64,000 nt of DNA, from contig OY365819.1 of assembly GCA_959347315.1 (NCBI GenBank), positions 22,276,589 through 22,340,588 on the forward strand. The letters are read 5' to 3'. The DNA is from Bimastos eiseni (taxonomy: Eukaryota > Annelida > Clitellata > Crassiclitellata > Lumbricidae). The notes beneath the pieces are model-generated. The model searched no databases. It was given only the letters and a program-made list of their open reading frames with translations, and was not told where the DNA came from. The translations under genes were made by a program, and so were the position numbers. Shown one piece after another: positions 63,301-64,000 of the stretch. Every line of letters begins with the position of its first letter. Position 1 is the first letter of the stretch.

Positions 63301-63758
63301 TGTCTGTGTGTGTCTGTGTGTGTGTGTCTGTGTGTGTGTGTGTCTATGTGTGTGTGTCTGTGTGTGTGTGTCTGTGTCTGTGTGTGTGTGTGTCTGTGTG
63401 TGTGTGTCTGTGTGTGTGTCTGTGTGTCTCTCTGTGTGTGTGTCTGTGTGTGTGTCTGTGTGTGGCTGTGTGTGTGTGTCTGTGTGTGTCTGTGTGTGTC
63501 TGTGTGTCTGTCTGTGTGTGTGTGTGTCTGTGTGTGTGTCAGTGTGTGTGTCTGTGTGTGTGTCTGTGTGTGTGTGTGTCTGTGTGTGTGTGTCTGTGTC
63601 TGTGTGTGTCTGTGTGTGTGTGTGTGTGTGTCTGTGTGTGTGTGTACACGAAGTGTTGTTTCTGTTCTGCTAGACCAATTGGACAAGAGTTTCTTGTACG
63701 ATTTGCTCAGATCTTCAACATTGAAATCATGCACTGGCCGGAAAACATTACATTTGAA
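13276..63758 (+). CDS. CC2D2A: CC2D2A homologue, 23 exons, 3' part beyond the window
   Basis: Spliced gene assembled from GT-AG exons whose phases all agree. The product (~850 residues visible; vertebrate CC2D2A is about 1600) is a scaffold of the MKS/B9 module at the ciliary transition zone, needed for ciliogenesis and ciliary membrane gating (family knowledge). In order it shows an acidic/coiled-coil N-terminal half, a conserved block with [20 protein letters not shown], then [38 protein letters not shown] and [11 protein letters not shown], and finally [11 protein letters not shown]...[15 protein letters not shown]...[18 protein letters not shown], the start of a C2-like beta-sandwich. The canonical C2 and C-terminal regions must lie to the right. 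Introns are up to ~7.7 kb and full of mobile elements. Identity rests on remembered family motifs, not an alignment. The true start and any upstream exons are unresolved. Confidence 0.9.
13722..14594 (-). mobile_element. pogo/Tigger-type element, internally deleted
   Basis: TA on both sides (13720-13721, 14595-14596). Ends ccgtatatactaacatataa and, inverted, ccatatatactcgtgtataa, with subterminal ataagtcga motifs. Shares ends with the MITE at 58366-58759. Retains the N-terminus of a transposase (13851-14099). Contains a 37-base patch (14168-14204) identical to host sequence at 12819-12855. Located in intron 1. Confidence 0.8.
13851..14099 (-). pseudogene. Truncated pogo-type transposase N-terminus
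   Basis: 82-residue frame starting [20 protein letters not shown], then [12 protein letters not shown]. This is the CENP-B/pogo N-terminal helix-turn-helix pattern (KRK-YD-GFKL-VV--A---N---A). Sense is lost after ~35 residues; the DDE domain is absent. Confidence 0.75.
14800..15858. mobile_element. Non-autonomous element with internal 31-bp inverted repeats
   Basis: Ends tgttgtg (14800) and cacaaca (15858). Perfect 31-base inverted repeats at 14883-14913 and 15787-15817 (core gtttgggactaatcccagca). The inside holds tandem units: aactgcactgtc at 15010-15062, ~19-base gaatgaagactctctac units at 15230-15335, and ~20-base cccgaggttggc units at 15380-15535. Could be a TIR element or a solo LTR; target duplication unclear. 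Confidence 0.5.
15860..16516. other. Intron 1, mostly unassigned
   Basis: 15915-15985 has atcggtatcggc repeats typical of some hAT ends; a similar motif is at 39728. The rest is AT-rich without features. Confidence 0.35.
16517..16588 (+). CDS. CC2D2A: CC2D2A exon 2
   Basis: 72 nt, 24 codons, phase 0 to 0; acceptor ttcttag, donor ATG|gtaaat. Encodes [20 protein letters not shown], an acidic linker. Confidence 0.7.
16589..18211. other. Intron 2
   Basis: The only readable part is a minus-strand open frame at 17278-17865. Its stretch [16 protein letters not shown] resembles the DGKRPDG-TL-PW motif of the endonuclease domain in reverse-transcriptase elements like the one at 45430. The match is short and frame-broken, so this is a weak hint. 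Confidence 0.3.
18212..18286 (+). CDS. CC2D2A: CC2D2A exon 3
   Basis: 75 nt, phase 0 to 0; acceptor tttcctgtag, donor GAG|gtaatg. Encodes [20 protein letters not shown], a basic amphipathic helix with coiled-coil character. Confidence 0.75.
18500..19140 (+). mobile_element. CR1/L2-like LINE fragment in intron 3
   Basis: Frames on + read [15 protein letters not shown] at 18518, [12 protein letters not shown] near 18618, LHWLLIP near 18798, then [11 protein letters not shown]...[10 protein letters not shown]. This is the C-terminal third of a CR1/L2-type RT ORF with frameshifts and stops. Confidence 0.65.
19193..19421 (+). CDS. CC2D2A: CC2D2A exon 4
   Basis: 229 nt, phase 0 to 1; acceptor tactgtag, donor A|gtaaag. 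Encodes an alpha-helical, Glu/Ala-rich stretch beginning [18 protein letters not shown]. The split codon is completed by the next exon as Ser (A+GT). Confidence 0.75.
19555..19870 (-). mobile_element. CR1/L2-like LINE 3' end
   Basis: Starts with CATT repeats and aacatttatatagtgcctct. Minus frame: [20 protein letters not shown] then [15 protein letters not shown] and [12 protein letters not shown]. Clear LINE C-terminus, 5'-truncated. Confidence 0.8.
19871..21125. other. Intron 4, no gene recognised
   Basis: AT-rich; tandem ttctgtagtcaaatg near 20270-20300. Nothing else recognised. Confidence 0.4.
21126..21202 (+). CDS. CC2D2A: CC2D2A exon 5
   Basis: 77 nt, phase 1 to 0; acceptor ttcttaccag, donor AAG|gttggt. 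Encodes [20 protein letters not shown]. Confidence 0.75.
21203..22734. other. Intron 5, no gene recognised
   Basis: A tttatatagtgccactcc motif at 21303 resembles the LINE tail family. A short hydrophobic frame at 22321-22503 has no motif. Confidence 0.4.
22735..22839 (+). CDS. CC2D2A: CC2D2A exon 6
   Basis: 105 nt, phase 0 to 0; acceptor aaaacttag, donor CTT|gtaagt. Encodes [20 protein letters not shown] and on to RFDETGL. Confidence 0.8.
23023..23130 (+). CDS. CC2D2A: CC2D2A exon 7
   Basis: 108 nt, phase 0 to 0; acceptor ttgttttgtag, donor GAT|gtgagc. Encodes [20 protein letters not shown] and on; strong acidic/basic helix pattern. Confidence 0.8.
23360..23506 (+). CDS. CC2D2A: CC2D2A exon 8
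   Basis: 147 nt, phase 0 to 0; acceptor ttctcag, donor GAG|gttcag (weak). Encodes [20 protein letters not shown] followed by an acidic, Ala-rich tail ([18 protein letters not shown]). The LINE tail in the following intron begins right at the donor, so the last codons are less certain. Confidence 0.8.
23510..23830 (-). mobile_element. CR1/L2-like LINE 3'-end fragment in intron 8
   Basis: Starts with a CATT(n) motif followed by cgaacatttatatagc, the same tail as at 19560. The minus strand reads [20 protein letters not shown]...SVVGPLW, the C-terminal end of a CR1/L2-type reverse transcriptase ORF. 5'-truncated. Confidence 0.65.
24110..24270 (-). mobile_element. LINE tail fragment
   Basis: Contains gtgcctctgagtagatcaat and aagaggcaccc, resembling the 3' tails at 19560 and 23510. 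Too short to classify. Confidence 0.35.
24560..24590 (+). CDS. CC2D2A: CC2D2A exon 9 (31-nt microexon)
   Basis: Acceptor gtctctttag, donor GGAG|gtagtt. Encodes [10 protein letters not shown] plus one base; phase 0 to 1, which exactly fits exon 10 (G+AG = Glu). The phase fit and coding sense support it despite its small size. Confidence 0.65.
24639..24720. repeat. TA dinucleotide repeats in intron 9
   Basis: Two blocks of (TA)n at 24639-24650 and 24675-24718, next to the exon 9 donor. Confidence 0.9.
24828..25400 (-). repeat. 3' LTR of the Gmr1-like element
   Basis: Outer edge tgtcgcg at 24828. 24828-25120 matches 30193-30487; the inner edge is not precisely defined. Confidence 0.65.
25900..26400 (-). 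pseudogene. Reverse transcriptase N-terminal part (Gmr1-like)
   Basis: Reads [37 protein letters not shown], a stop after IKQMLD, then [20 protein letters not shown] and YISCFDIKA. These are the typical gypsy RT lead-in and fingers. The conserved sequence ends abruptly after FDIKA; the YXDD palm and RNase H are missing, consistent with an internal deletion. It lies downstream of integrase. Confidence 0.8.
26520..27781 (-). pseudogene. Integrase (Gmr1-like), upstream of RT
   Basis: [20 protein letters not shown] leads into the H2C2 finger ([13 protein letters not shown]...CESCPICQ). Next comes the first catalytic Asp ([10 protein letters not shown]), the second ([12 protein letters not shown]) and the Glu ([17 protein letters not shown], 27010-27070). 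It ends with the GPY/F module [20 protein letters not shown] (26540-26620). Frameshifts separate the segments. All three acidic residues are visible. Confidence 0.85.
27900..28508 (-). pseudogene. Retroviral-type aspartic protease region
   Basis: [20 protein letters not shown] carries the DSG active-site motif. An in-frame TAA follows, and the frame resumes [19 protein letters not shown]. Lies directly between the zinc knuckle and integrase, with no RT in between. Confidence 0.65.
28436..28786 (-). pseudogene. Gag nucleocapsid with CCHC knuckle
   Basis: [14 protein letters not shown] fits C-X2-C-X4-H-X4-C. Confidence 0.8.
28731..29860 (-). pseudogene. Gag: charged coiled coil plus capsid-like region
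   Basis: The N-terminal 128 residues end in a ~60-residue Glu/Arg/Lys coil encoded by the CT-rich tract at 29470-29660. It is broken by TAA at 29471-29473, after which the same frame continues charged. A frameshift near 29335 leads to [20 protein letters not shown] and [20 protein letters not shown], a capsid-like helical region. Confidence 0.7.
30193..30487 (-). repeat. 5' LTR of the Gmr1-like element, truncated
   Basis: Matches 24828-25120 at high identity; ends abruptly at ccatttcc followed by unrelated agtgtgtccac. Confidence 0.75.
30765..30959. mobile_element. hAT-type MITE, 195 bp
   Basis: Flanked by cgtggtac (30757-30764) and tgtggtac (30960-30967), a 7/8 match. Ends cagggccgtaaag and, inverted, caggggcgtaccg. 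Contains repeated ttgcgccct. A second copy in the opposite orientation is at 39372-39543. Confidence 0.8.
31074..31217 (+). CDS. CC2D2A: CC2D2A exon 10
   Basis: 144 nt, phase 1 to 1; acceptor gtgaacag, donor GAAG|gtatct. Encodes [20 protein letters not shown] and then [20 protein letters not shown], one of the most conserved N-terminal blocks of the family. Confidence 0.9.
31298..31400. mobile_element. End fragment of the 50872-type hAT MITE family
   Basis: tagggaccgacctggtagac, then aatttccaccgggtactgaa, matches the right end of 50872-51543 (tagacaatttccactgagta) over ~95 bases. Confidence 0.6.
31841..31897. repeat. Perfect 28-bp palindrome with a 1-nt centre
   Basis: aacacgatttctccc...gctgagag, G, then the exact reverse complement (31870-31897). 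Intron 10. Confidence 0.95.
32488..32681 (+). CDS. CC2D2A: CC2D2A exon 11
   Basis: 194 nt, phase 1 to 0; acceptor ggatcttcacag, donor AAC|gtatgt. Encodes [20 protein letters not shown] and [13 protein letters not shown], then a Gly6 run and an acidic tail. An alternative in-phase acceptor at 32459-32460 (tgttgttag) would add 27 nt (nine residues) at the front. I cannot choose between them from sequence. Confidence 0.85.
33108..34079. mobile_element. Foldback-like element: TACATGTA minisatellite between inverted ATTACCC-unit ends
   Basis: The left end carries three units of type ggacattacccc (33112-33160), ending ggacgtcac. The right end carries the same units inverted (ggggtaatgtcc, 34013-34068), ending gtgacgtcc. 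Between lie ~810 bases of alternating ATACATGCATAC-type repeats (33180-33990). A block around 33245-33300 (acctgtatgtatacctatat...) recurs around 33868-33920, so the array grew by internal duplication. The open frames inside, on both strands, are Tyr/Met/Cys/Ile/His repeats and not genes. No clear target duplication found. Confidence 0.6.
34080..34121 (+). CDS. CC2D2A: CC2D2A exon 12 (42-nt microexon)
   Basis: Acceptor accccag, donor ATG|gtatga; 14 codons, phase 0 to 0, encoding [14 protein letters not shown]. It joins VREWFGEDG of exon 13 in frame. The acceptor AG lies at the very edge of the ATTACCC foldback. Support: perfect phase, good donor, coding-like composition. No alignment was possible. 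Confidence 0.55.
34203..34302. repeat. ATGT/ATGC microsatellite
   Basis: Tetranucleotide repeats (tatgtatgtata, gcatgcatgcatgc). Confidence 0.9.
34590..34602. promoter_or_regulatory. X-box-like palindrome gttgcttagcaac
   Basis: Fits RFX half-sites GTTGCY and RGCAAC with a one-base gap. In intron 12 near the start of the RTE fragment. Function unknown. Confidence 0.4.
34640..36620 (+). mobile_element. RTE-like LINE, 5'-truncated, with microsatellite tail
   Basis: The RT frame is almost continuous: [62 protein letters not shown], then [21 protein letters not shown]-terminal part [46 protein letters not shown] and [13 protein letters not shown] is as in RTE/BovB-type elements. Broken by stops at about 35191 (TGA), 35569 (TGA), 35665 (TGA) and 35776 (TAA). 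Endonuclease absent. Ends in an ATGTATAT tail (36478-36620). In intron 12. Confidence 0.85.
36835..38361. mobile_element. Non-autonomous hAT-like element with GGTCTT repeats
   Basis: Flanked by attttTgt (36827-36834) and atttCtgt (38362-38369), 7/8 match. Ends cagggatgtggtctcgagac and, inverted, cagtgttgggcagtgggcac. Both subterminal regions (36850-37030, 38230-38345) are ggtcttggtctcg-type repeats, both reading ggtctt on the + strand. ~1.2-kb core without a transposase motif. Confidence 0.75.
38570..38745 (-). mobile_element. Possible tRNA-derived SINE
   Basis: The minus strand has gtggttctcaaccgc (A-box-like) and gaaccgagttcgagaca (B-box-like) ~45 bases apart, followed by an unrelated body. 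Ends not defined. Confidence 0.35.
39166..39288 (+). CDS. CC2D2A: CC2D2A exon 13
   Basis: 123 nt, phase 0 to 0; acceptor ggttggctatag, donor GAG|gtaatg. Encodes [20 protein letters not shown] followed by [20 protein letters not shown], matching the family's EWF-DG-R-I-LP signature. Confidence 0.93.
39372..39543. mobile_element. hAT-type MITE, 172 bp
   Basis: Perfect 8-bp flanks acttcaca (39364-39371, 39544-39551). Inverted relative to the related 30765-30959 copy (agggccataccaagg...ggtacggcctg). Confidence 0.85.
39552..40576. other. Intron 13, no gene recognised
   Basis: No motif. atcggtatcagc at 39728 resembles the 15915 repeat. Confidence 0.4.
40577..41012 (+). repeat. ~430-base polypyrimidine tract
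   Basis: Nearly uninterrupted CT-rich sequence (ctcctcc, cttctcc units) ending ~30 bases upstream of the exon 14 acceptor. The frames inside (Ser/Leu/Phe/Pro, or Arg/Glu on the other strand) are compositional artefacts. Confidence 0.9.
41042..41239 (+). CDS. CC2D2A: CC2D2A exon 14
   Basis: 198 nt, phase 0 to 0; acceptor ttcgtctgtag at the end of a ~430-base pyrimidine tract, donor AAG|gtaggt. Encodes [20 protein letters not shown] and then [20 protein letters not shown], a hallmark CC2D2A segment. Confidence 0.93.
41498..41554 (+). CDS. CC2D2A: CC2D2A exon 15
   Basis: 57 nt, phase 0 to 0; acceptor gacttgcag, donor AAG|gtctgt. Encodes [19 protein letters not shown], a helix continuing exon 14. 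Confidence 0.85.
41555..43463. other. Intron 15
   Basis: Mostly unassigned. 42836-42887 looks exon-like ([17 protein letters not shown]) but does not fit the phase. Confidence 0.4.
43464..43540 (+). CDS. CC2D2A: CC2D2A exon 16
   Basis: 77 nt, phase 0 to 2; acceptor gcttaacag, donor ATCAG|gttcac. Encodes [20 protein letters not shown] and on to YSDEI; the AG remainder joins A of exon 17 to give Arg. Confidence 0.85.
43810..44060 (+). mobile_element. LINE C-terminal fragment
   Basis: [17 protein letters not shown] followed by FHSSLACP, the LINE WNDLP-E region and tail. Confidence 0.55.
44209..44292. mobile_element. 84-bp relative of the 2264-2802 element
   Basis: Flanked by 8-bp repeats cggccatg (44201-44208, 44293-44300). 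Contains gaaatgatttcag, gaaatgatttgagccgagac and gaatgaattcagcc units and cgggcaatta, like the cgggaa/gaaatgat ends at 2715-2802. Confidence 0.5.
44301..45425. other. Intron 16, left part
   Basis: (TA)n at 44357-44385 and an ATT/ATC microsatellite at 45283-45350. No gene recognised. Confidence 0.5.
45430..48060 (-). mobile_element. Non-LTR reverse-transcriptase element with zinc-finger N-terminus, decayed
   Basis: From ~48040 leftward: [20 protein letters not shown] (finger-like); [102 protein letters not shown] at the palm position; [39 protein letters not shown]; and finally [14 protein letters not shown] (45440-45480). The layout resembles RT elements with a C-terminal finger and restriction-like endonuclease, but that part is mostly deleted between ~45745 and 45790. 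Frameshifts throughout. Confidence 0.75.
48200..48890. other. Intron 16, no gene recognised
   Basis: ATT/AGT trinucleotide repeats at 48518-48560. Confidence 0.4.
48985..49070 (-). mobile_element. tRNA-like SINE head
   Basis: The minus strand has tggtttgagcggtcggtcta (A-box region) and ccggttcgaccctcg, a perfect B-box GGTTCGACCC, ~35 bases apart. The tail at 49190-49245 shares gaataagctgg/ggtggcgcc with 4310-4385. It lacks the 3' CCA-stem features of a true tRNA gene. Confidence 0.5.
49462..49602 (+). CDS. CC2D2A: CC2D2A exon 17
   Basis: 141 nt, phase 2 to 2; acceptor gttgaaaacag, donor CACAA|gtaaga. Encodes [20 protein letters not shown] and then [20 protein letters not shown], the WKEI-L...TNTP-KL signature of the family. 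Confidence 0.92.
49603..50650. other. Intron 17, left part
   Basis: No gene recognised. cgtcctttacaccgtccttc-type short repeats at 50590-50635. Confidence 0.4.
50872..51543. mobile_element. hAT-type MITE, 672 bp, inserted in the LINE
   Basis: Perfect 8-bp duplication ATGCTCTT (50864-50871, 51544-51551). Ends tagggcataacgag and, inverted, tagggcataaccgag. Removing it rejoins the LINE reading. Confidence 0.9.
51988..51999 (-). other. 2A-like NPGP codons
   Basis: Codons for Asn-Pro-Gly-Pro preceded by NIES. The 2A consensus is D(V/I)EXNPGP with skipping between G and P; here Asn stands where Asp is usual. Confidence 0.75.
52640..53870 (-). pseudogene. Decayed copy of an unclassified repeated metazoan protein
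   Basis: Minus-strand frames read [16 protein letters not shown] (53045-53092), [31 protein letters not shown] and [21 protein letters not shown] associate these motifs with a multi-copy protein family in invertebrate genomes, possibly transposase-derived (CDGT...LHANEL). Numerous stops and shifts upstream of 52867. Confidence 0.55.
54326..56998 (-). mobile_element. piggyBac-like element, 2.67 kb, in intron 17
   Basis: TTAA on both sides (54322-54325, 56999-57002). Termini cccattacagcatgac and, inverted, cccattaacgcatagc. Subterminal ~31-base inverted repeats: cccatatatgggacgctatg at 54461 and catagcgtcccatataaggg at 56622. A further terminal-type copy (cccatatatgggatgctatg) is at 56969. Contains a transposase pseudogene. 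Confidence 0.9.
54638..56257 (-). pseudogene. piggyBac transposase, stop codons including one in the catalytic motif
   Basis: N-terminal acidic region (55931-56257), then [77 protein letters not shown]-stop-[47 protein letters not shown], and a C-terminal Cys/His cross-brace ([15 protein letters not shown]...HDRCFADFH). In-frame stops: TAG at ~55933, TGA at ~55770, TAG at 55384-55386, plus frameshifting near 55650. The last stop sits inside the DN-FTS catalytic motif. Confidence 0.88.
57050..57115 (-). mobile_element. Possible tRNA-like SINE fragment
   Basis: The minus strand has tggtcaacatgctgg (A-box-like) and gtgggtcaaatccctg (B-box-like). Confidence 0.35.
57322..57478 (+). CDS. CC2D2A: CC2D2A exon 18
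   Basis: 157 nt, phase 2 to 0; acceptor tatttgaaaag, donor AAG|gtattc. Encodes [20 protein letters not shown] and on to [20 protein letters not shown], an acidic coiled coil. Confidence 0.9.
57590..57755. mobile_element. Possible hAT end
   Basis: Minus-strand terminus ccagggctgtcaatatcgcg with tatcgcgatattg repeats. Partner end not found. Confidence 0.3.
57902..57922 (+). CDS. Possible 21-nt microexon of CC2D2A
   Basis: Acceptor ttccttttcag, donor GAC|gtgagc; would encode VVHADED, phase 0 to 0, between exons 18 and 19. The splice signals are good, but exons 18 and 19 already join in phase without it, so it may be optional or spurious. Confidence 0.3.
58182..58253 (+). CDS. CC2D2A: CC2D2A exon 19
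   Basis: 72 nt, phase 0 to 0; acceptor gttgtggcag, donor GAG|gtaact. Encodes [20 protein letters not shown] then EDSE. Confidence 0.85.
58366..58759. mobile_element. pogo-type MITE, 394 bp
   Basis: TA on both sides (58364-58365, 58760-58761). Ends ccgtatatactcgactataa and, inverted, ccgtatatactctactacaa. Same family as 13722-14594 but without coding sequence. In intron 19. Confidence 0.85.
59159..59291 (+). CDS. CC2D2A: CC2D2A exon 20
   Basis: 133 nt, phase 0 to 1; acceptor tgttcttttag, donor CCAG|gtcact. Encodes [20 protein letters not shown] and on to [16 protein letters not shown]. Confidence 0.9.
59292..60438. other. Intron 20
   Basis: Contains two direct blocks of short units (59820-59880 and 60010-60125) of type gatgaaccgtcc/atgaaacgtc. 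Otherwise AT-rich without a gene. Confidence 0.45.
60439..60505 (+). CDS. CC2D2A: CC2D2A exon 21
   Basis: 67 nt, phase 1 to 2; acceptor ttttgtttcag, donor CCCAG|gttggt. Encodes [20 protein letters not shown] then CPR; the GEP-LY-LT motif opens the C2-like region in this family. Confidence 0.92.
60803..61030 (-). pseudogene. mariner-like transposase C-terminal remnant
   Basis: cgaagggcattcaaaaag next to TA resembles a mariner end. The minus frame reads [20 protein letters not shown] then LAGSYIERE, matching the mariner C-terminus (FY--GI--L--RW-KCI---G-Y-E). Truncated. Confidence 0.7.
61112..61532. mobile_element. piggyBac-type MITE, 421 bp
   Basis: TTAA on both sides (61108-61111, 61533-61536). 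Ends ccctttcactgc and, inverted, cccttttgcttc. No ORF. Confidence 0.75.
61560..62044 (-). mobile_element. CR1/L2-like LINE 3' end
   Basis: Minus frames: [36 protein letters not shown], then [20 protein letters not shown] and [13 protein letters not shown]. Same family as 905-1310. Intron 21. Confidence 0.85.
62293..62385 (+). CDS. CC2D2A: CC2D2A exon 22
   Basis: 93 nt, phase 2 to 2; acceptor tttgtctacag, donor GCCAA|gttagt. Encodes [20 protein letters not shown] and VYKTAAK, beta-strands of the C2-like domain. Confidence 0.92.
62386..63290. other. Intron 22, no gene recognised
   Basis: No motif or named repeat; short (TG)n at 63018. Confidence 0.4.
63296..63646. repeat. TGTGTGTC minisatellite
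   Basis: ~350 bases of (TG)n with interspersed TC, ending ~28 bases before the exon 23 acceptor. The long Val/Cys/Ser frames on + and Thr/His frames on - are artefacts. Confidence 0.95.
63674..63758 (+). CDS. CC2D2A: CC2D2A exon 23 (last in window)
   Basis: 85 nt, phase 2 to 0; acceptor tctgttctgctag, donor GAA|gtgagt. Encodes [20 protein letters not shown] and WPENITFE. The acceptor follows a ~350-base TG/TC array. Further exons lie outside the window. Confidence 0.92.
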
Positions 63759-63889
63759 GTGAGTATTTCGTTGCTCAACTCATGCTTCATGGAATACTGC
63801 TATCAAAAGAACATAAAGATGTGATGCTGATTTACTAGGAATTATTTTAATATGTATGTATGTATATTATGTATAATTGTATTATATAA

Positions 63890-63945
63890 TATGTATATTA
63901 TATATATATTAAAATAATTATATATATATATATATATATATATGA
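63890..63945. repeat. TA repeats
   Basis: (TA)n within intron 23 near the window end. Confidence 0.9.
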
Positions 63946-64000
63946 ATGTACATATATCAGCATTGTTGTGTGGAAGATCATTTTAAATCTAGTTATAAAA

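Noticed and set aside
63154..63824. Frames of 140-200 codons rich in Val/Cys/Ser or Thr/His
   Set aside because: Artefacts of the TG/TC array; only the last part on + coincides with real exon 23.

Overview
This is eukaryotic, almost certainly metazoan, DNA. It shows GT-AG introns, short phase-compatible exons, abundant microsatellites and a dense mixture of animal-type transposable elements. A CR1-like LINE with a 2A-like NPGP motif and a Ty3/gypsy element with the Gmr1-type (copia-like) pol order are both best known from marine deuterostomes, so an echinoderm, hemichordate or cephalochordate is my best guess. This is inference; I cannot name the species.

The one host gene I recognise is a CC2D2A homologue on the + strand, the coiled-coil/C2 protein of the ciliary transition zone. 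I place 23 exons between about 13276 and 63758. Every consecutive junction is phase-compatible, and together they encode roughly 850 residues: a charged, coiled-coil N-terminal half, the conserved middle ([26 protein letters not shown]...TNTPIKL) and the start of a C2-like domain. The gene runs off the right edge. Upstream exons may lie left of 13276; I could not find them.

Layout. 1-12015 is a block bounded by ~340-bp inverted repeats and filled with nested dead elements: a CR1/L2-like LINE 3' end, a hAT transposase remnant, a tandem-unit TIR element (2264-2802), LINE tails, a 644-bp hairpin element (5556-6199) whose two arms each carry a perfect RFX X-box sequence, and a foldback element with 9-bp target duplications (7341-11157) that swallowed a gypsy fragment. 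12016-12720 is another palindrome. 13276-24590 holds exons 1-9 with a pogo-derived element and LINE tails in the introns. 24828-30487 is a decayed minus-strand Gmr1-like LTR retrotransposon inside intron 9. 31074-43540 holds exons 10-16, interspersed with a TACA minisatellite foldback, an RTE-like LINE and hAT-type elements. 45430-48060 is a minus-strand reverse-transcriptase element with remnants of an N-terminal zinc finger. 49462-63758 holds exons 17-23, with a 2A-bearing LINE split by a hAT MITE, an orphan repeated-protein pseudogene, a piggyBac element with a stop codon in its catalytic motif, a second pogo-type MITE, a mariner remnant, a piggyBac MITE and a TG-repeat array.

I see no rRNA, no intact tRNA gene, no CRISPR and no bacterial or phage genes. 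I did not find a clear new multi-gene system. The more unusual signals are the X-box-carrying hairpin upstream of a ciliary gene, the tandem-unit TIR family with 8-bp duplications, a 37-bp host patch inside a pogo-derived element, a perfect 28-bp snap-back palindrome, and the retroelement with integrase ahead of reverse transcriptase.
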